Of a DNA stretch of 64,000 nucleotides, positions 61,998 through 64,000 are shown one piece after another. Both the position numbers and the translations under genes were made by a program. The notes beneath the pieces are model-generated. The model saw nothing but the letters and a program-made list of their open reading frames with translations. It was not told the origin of the DNA and made no database searches. How positions within the stretch are numbered: the stretch's first letter is position 1; the number at the start of each line of letters is the position of its first letter. Origin of the DNA: PHAA01 sp034927445 (GTDB lineage: Bacteria; Bacillota; Syntrophomonadia; Syntrophomonadales; Syntrophomonadaceae); the NCBI GenBank assembly GCA_034927445.1, contig JAYFPZ010000009.1, positions 48,245 to 112,244 on the forward strand. Reading direction: 5' to 3'.

Positions 61998-62076
61998 TGC
62001 TGAGCAACCGGCTGTCATACCTTACGGCTTTAGACCCATGGTTTTGCGTCGCCTCTTTTCAGAGGGTTTGCCTTTT
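61998..62076 (-). promoter_or_regulatory. Cyclic di-GMP-I (GEMM) riboswitch C
   Basis: Minus-strand AGGCAAACCCTCTGAAAAGA with a GAAA loop, GGCGACGCAAAACCATGGGTC, TAAAGCCGTAAGG and TATGACAGCCGGTTGC follow the consensus, with CAAAACC in place of the usual CAAAGCC. It precedes ddhA and so can switch the whole minus-strand glycan run. Confidence 0.9.
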
Positions 62077-62092
62077 TCAACTCGATGTGAAT

Positions 62093-62121
62093 ATTTAAGC
62101 ATATTTTGTAATATTTGTATA
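62093..62121 (-). promoter_or_regulatory. Promoter of riboswitch C
   Basis: TATACA (62116-62121), 17-bp spacer, TTAAAT (62093-62098) on the minus strand. Confidence 0.65.
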
Positions 62122-62233
62122 GTATTTTGTCTGTTTTTATATTTAAGTAAAGCAGTATAATCTTCTTAAAACACGGTATCACGTTGAATCAATATTAGTC
62201 CGCCCAATTTTACCGGTGCGACTAGGAATTATG

Positions 62234-62263
62234 AAAGGGCTCTGCTGGTGAACAAAGCCCTTT
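62234..62263 (-). terminator. Terminator after the TadG-like gene
   Basis: AAAGGGCT and AGCCCTTT form an 8-bp stem with a 14-base loop, 30 bases past the stop at 62293. No strong T tract follows on the minus strand, so this is moderate. Confidence 0.6.
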
Positions 62264-62292
62264 TATAAACTGGAGATCGATTATCGTAAATA

Positions 62293-63396
62293 TTATTTAA
62301 TCAAGCCGGAACCAAGTATGCCGAAGTAATATGTTTCGTTCGGGGTAACCGCCGTTCCTCCCCCTATGTTAAAGTCCTTGAGGAATCGCACATAACCCCG
62401 CCAATCATCACCTGAAGCCCAAGTAGTCGTAGTGTGCCCCCCCCACCCTGTAGTAGTTTTTTTTTCGATATCCTGCAGGTACAATGCCACGAAGCCGATT
62501 ATGGGCATCTGGTCACCTGGGAAGTCTGTATCTTCATTTGGCCTTTTCAAAGCTATTCTTTTGCCGGCCCCATTTGTTTTATAATTGCCGTTGGCATCAG
62601 TTTGGTAATAGATGGAATAAACCACCGGTACCAGCATCACCCGGGCCTCTCCTTTATAGGCTTGGGTGTAGTCGTTAACCGGGTCATCTGTCATCCTTTT
62701 AGCCAGAGCAGCTATAGCAGATGCACCGCCTTCGGATGGGGCATAGTAATACATATTCTGGCCAATAGTAAAGGTCTGATCGTAGCCATAGGTTAAAGCA
62801 TTTATATACTGGTTGGTTTTAGTAAAGGCCTTAATTACCACATTGCAATAATCCATTTCATAGATGTCATATCCCTTATCCACTTGGGAATCATCCGGAG
62901 GGAGTCTCATGGTATATTGGTGATCCCACATATCCTCTTTGCTGTTGAGTTTGTTTATCTGGTCCAACCCTACGGCAAAAGGTACAATTTCTGGTACAGT
63001 ACTCGCATAACCGGTTGCCGCCGTTGCATCAACCGATACCTCCTTACTGCTTGTACCAAATAACTTGGCAAGTGTAAACGGCACATTGCGGGTAATGCCA
63101 ACCTTTATGGAATAGCCACCATCTCCGATAGTAGTCGTCACCGTGTCGGTCAACAGACAATTTTTTTGTGCATAGTTTAAGGCAAGACTTTTAGCACCAT
63201 TTGGATCCTTTGGTAATTGGGCGACACCAGCCAAAGCTGCCGCATCCGCAGCATTTTGCAAATCTGATTTTGCTATGTATCCCCCACCTAAATCTACTAT
63301 CAAAGCAGCCATACCGACAACCACCGCAATCATTAAAGCACTCAATACTAATGCTTGACCACATTCATTCTTAACTGTTTTCAAAAACTTTTCCAT
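62293..63396 (-). CDS. TadG-like (Flp pilus-assembly associated) membrane-anchored protein
   Basis: A 367-residue protein with an N-terminal Tad-type segment: ECGQALVLSALMIAVVVGMA, then ALIVDLGGGYIAKSDLQNAA and DAAALAGVAQL, matching the Flp-pilus TadG N-terminal domain. The rest is an extracytoplasmic beta-rich region with Tyr/Asn-rich stretches (ALTYGYDQTFTIGQNMYYYA). The ATG at 63396 is used because AAGGGGGA is well spaced; ATG 63402 touches it. Other tad genes are not in the window. It is controlled by riboswitch D. Confidence 0.82.
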   Translation of the reverse strand: MEKFLKTVKNECGQALVLSALMIAVVVGMAALIVDLGGGYIAKSDLQNAADAAALAGVAQLPKDPNGAKSLALNYAQKNCLLTDTVTTTIGDGGYSIKVGITRNVPFTLAKLFGTSSKEVSVDATAATGYASTVPEIVPFAVGLDQINKLNSKEDMWDHQYTMRLPPDDSQVDKGYDIYEMDYCNVVIKAFTKTNQYINALTYGYDQTFTIGQNMYYYAPSEGGASAIAALAKRMTDDPVNDYTQAYKGEARVMLVPVVYSIYYQTDANGNYKTNGAGKRIALKRPNEDTDFPGDQMPIIGFVALYLQDIEKKTTTGWGGHTTTTWASGDDWRGYVRFLKDFNIGGGTAVTPNETYYFGILGSGLIK

Positions 63397-63534
63397 TCCC
63401 ATTCCCCCTTGCGGATACTGGCCGCTAACATTAGCACATGTTTTGCCTAGACGCAGAGAAGTTGCATAAAATTCACCAATAGAATATGATACCTTCCAGG
63501 CATACCTGGATAACAGTTTTATTTTAACTAAATA

Positions 63535-63570
63535 TAAAAAAACCTGCTGCAACTGGTTGTTGAGCAGGTT
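63535..63570 (-). terminator. Expression-platform terminator of c-di-GMP riboswitch D
   Basis: Minus strand AACCTGCT ... AGCAGGTT stem, then TTTTTTTATATTT, between aptamer D and the start at 63396. Within the 63397-63898 interval, which otherwise contains aptamer, promoter and the rRNA-operon hairpins, and no gene. Confidence 0.88.
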
Positions 63571-63588
63571 GATACCTTGAAAATCCGC

Positions 63589-63668
63589 TCTCTGCAACCA
63601 GGCTGTCATAACCTTGCGGTCTTAGACCCTTGGCTTTGCGTCCCCGCCTTTAGACGAGTTTGCCTTTA
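63589..63668 (-). promoter_or_regulatory. Cyclic di-GMP-I (GEMM) riboswitch D
   Basis: Minus-strand AAAGGCAAACTCGTCTAAAG, GCGGGGACGCAAAGCCAAGG, GTCTAAGACCGCAAGG and TTATGACAGCCTGGTTGC follow the consensus; the P2 loop is TAAA instead of GAAA. It controls the TadG-like gene. Confidence 0.92.
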
Positions 63669-63686
63669 AAAAAGAGACTTTGTTAT

Positions 63687-63715
63687 ATTAAACCATATTT
63701 TGTCATTAATGTCCA
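63687..63715 (-). promoter_or_regulatory. Promoter of riboswitch D
   Basis: TGGACA (63710-63715), 17-bp spacer, TTTAAT (63687-63692) on the minus strand. Confidence 0.65.
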
Positions 63716-63763
63716 GATTTTTTATTATTATTTCAGAAACTTTTTCAAAAACCTCAATAGACA

Positions 63764-63800
63764 AAGTAAATGCAACCCTGCCAGGAGAAAAAGGTTGCAT
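63764..63800 (-). terminator. Probable terminator of the rRNA operon
   Basis: Minus strand ATGCAACC ... GGTTGCAT stem with a 15-base loop followed by TTACTTTG, about 100 bases after the 5S 3' end. A second hairpin, CCCGTTAGCC with GGGCTACGGG, lies at about 63805-63836. Confidence 0.5.
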
Positions 63801-63898
63801 CGGTGGTCCCGTAGCCCGCAGGCTAACGGGGCGACCTAACCCTCATTACTGGATAATAGCAACAGTCATACTGTAAACCTGCCAGAAACAATAAAAAT

Positions 63899-64000
63899 TC
63901 CTGGCAACGACCTACTCTCCCACAGGAATCTGCAGTACCATCAGCGCAGGAGAGCTTAACTGCCGTGTTCGGGATGGGAACGGGTGTGGCCTCTCCGCTA
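63899..64000 (-). rRNA. 5S ribosomal RNA, 3' part
   Basis: The reverse complement contains the 5S hallmarks: CCCGAACACGGCAGTTAAGC, GATGGTACTGCAGATTCC, TGTGGGAGAGTAGGTCGTTG and CCAGG at the 3' end. The 5' end lies beyond the window; 23S is expected further right. Confidence 0.95.

Noticed and set aside
63800..63840. A stem-loop near the 5S gene considered as a tRNA
   Set aside because: No acceptor, T-loop GTTCGAA-type sequence or anticodon arm; it fits a terminator or processing hairpin better.

Overview
The window reads as a chromosomal segment of an anaerobic, spore-former-type Bacillota (class Clostridia; the gene content recalls Syntrophomonas-like or Peptococcaceae-like lineages, but no species can be fixed from sequence alone). 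Supporting signs are strong AGGAGG-type ribosome binding sites, a SigI/RsgI pair, an iron-sulfur L-serine dehydratase in two subunits, VanW and DUF881 proteins, the short HisG plus HisZ arrangement, an S-layer-homology protein and many GEMM-type riboswitches.

Layout. 1-6.6 kb: the start of an S-layer protein, a frameshifted LuxR-type regulator, threonine aldolase, SdaAB/SdaAA, a VanW protein and a DUF881 protein. 6.9-11.6 kb: pcrA-ligA and a ferritin-like protein. 11.7-18.3 kb: a compact histidine operon (hisZ-G-D-B-H-A-F-IE, no hisC), interrupted between hisA and hisF by a perfect 30-bp inverted repeat. 18.3-27.3 kb: an HD-domain gene and a purine operon (purE-B-C-F-M-N-H-D) read from one sigma-A promoter through a ykkC-family riboswitch, probably of the PRPP class; purH encodes only the IMP cyclohydrolase domain. 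27.4-31.3 kb: three related coiled-coil genes of unknown function behind two cyclic-di-GMP-I riboswitches. 31.5-36.6 kb: an accessory stretch with two convergent PAS-AraC regulators, a lipoprotein, an AIM24-family protein, decaying secreted-protein genes and a SLOG/ribbon-helix-helix divergent pair with a palindromic operator. 36.7-40.1 kb: hpt-guaA, a Smr protein, a PAP2 phosphatase and an Hsp20 remnant. 40.1-45 kb: sigI-rsgI, where RsgI carries 30 tandem hexapeptides, a secreted protein, and an orphan primase-helicase fusion.

45-62 kb is a surface-glycan locus. A third c-di-GMP riboswitch precedes ddhA-ddhB-ddhC (a CDP-4-keto-3,6-dideoxyhexose pathway), an SDR, a ThDP enzyme of acetolactate-synthase type, neuC, neuB, and two sets of GtrA flippase, polyprenyl-phosphate glycosyltransferase and multi-membrane-span GT-C-like proteins, all on the minus strand with small gaps. 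62.2-63.7 kb holds a TadG-like pilus-associated protein behind a fourth c-di-GMP riboswitch, and the window ends inside a 5S rRNA gene on the minus strand.

The unifying theme is cyclic-di-GMP control. Four aptamers of the same architecture (TAGACA-like -35, 17-bp spacer, AT-rich -10, aptamer, then an AACCTGC/GCAGGTT terminator) sit in front of uncharacterised coiled-coil proteins, a dideoxysugar/nonulosonate glycan operon and a Tad-type surface protein, which suggests one c-di-GMP-driven surface or sessility programme. The coiled-coil family, found both split in two genes and fused in one, is the best candidate here for an undescribed system.
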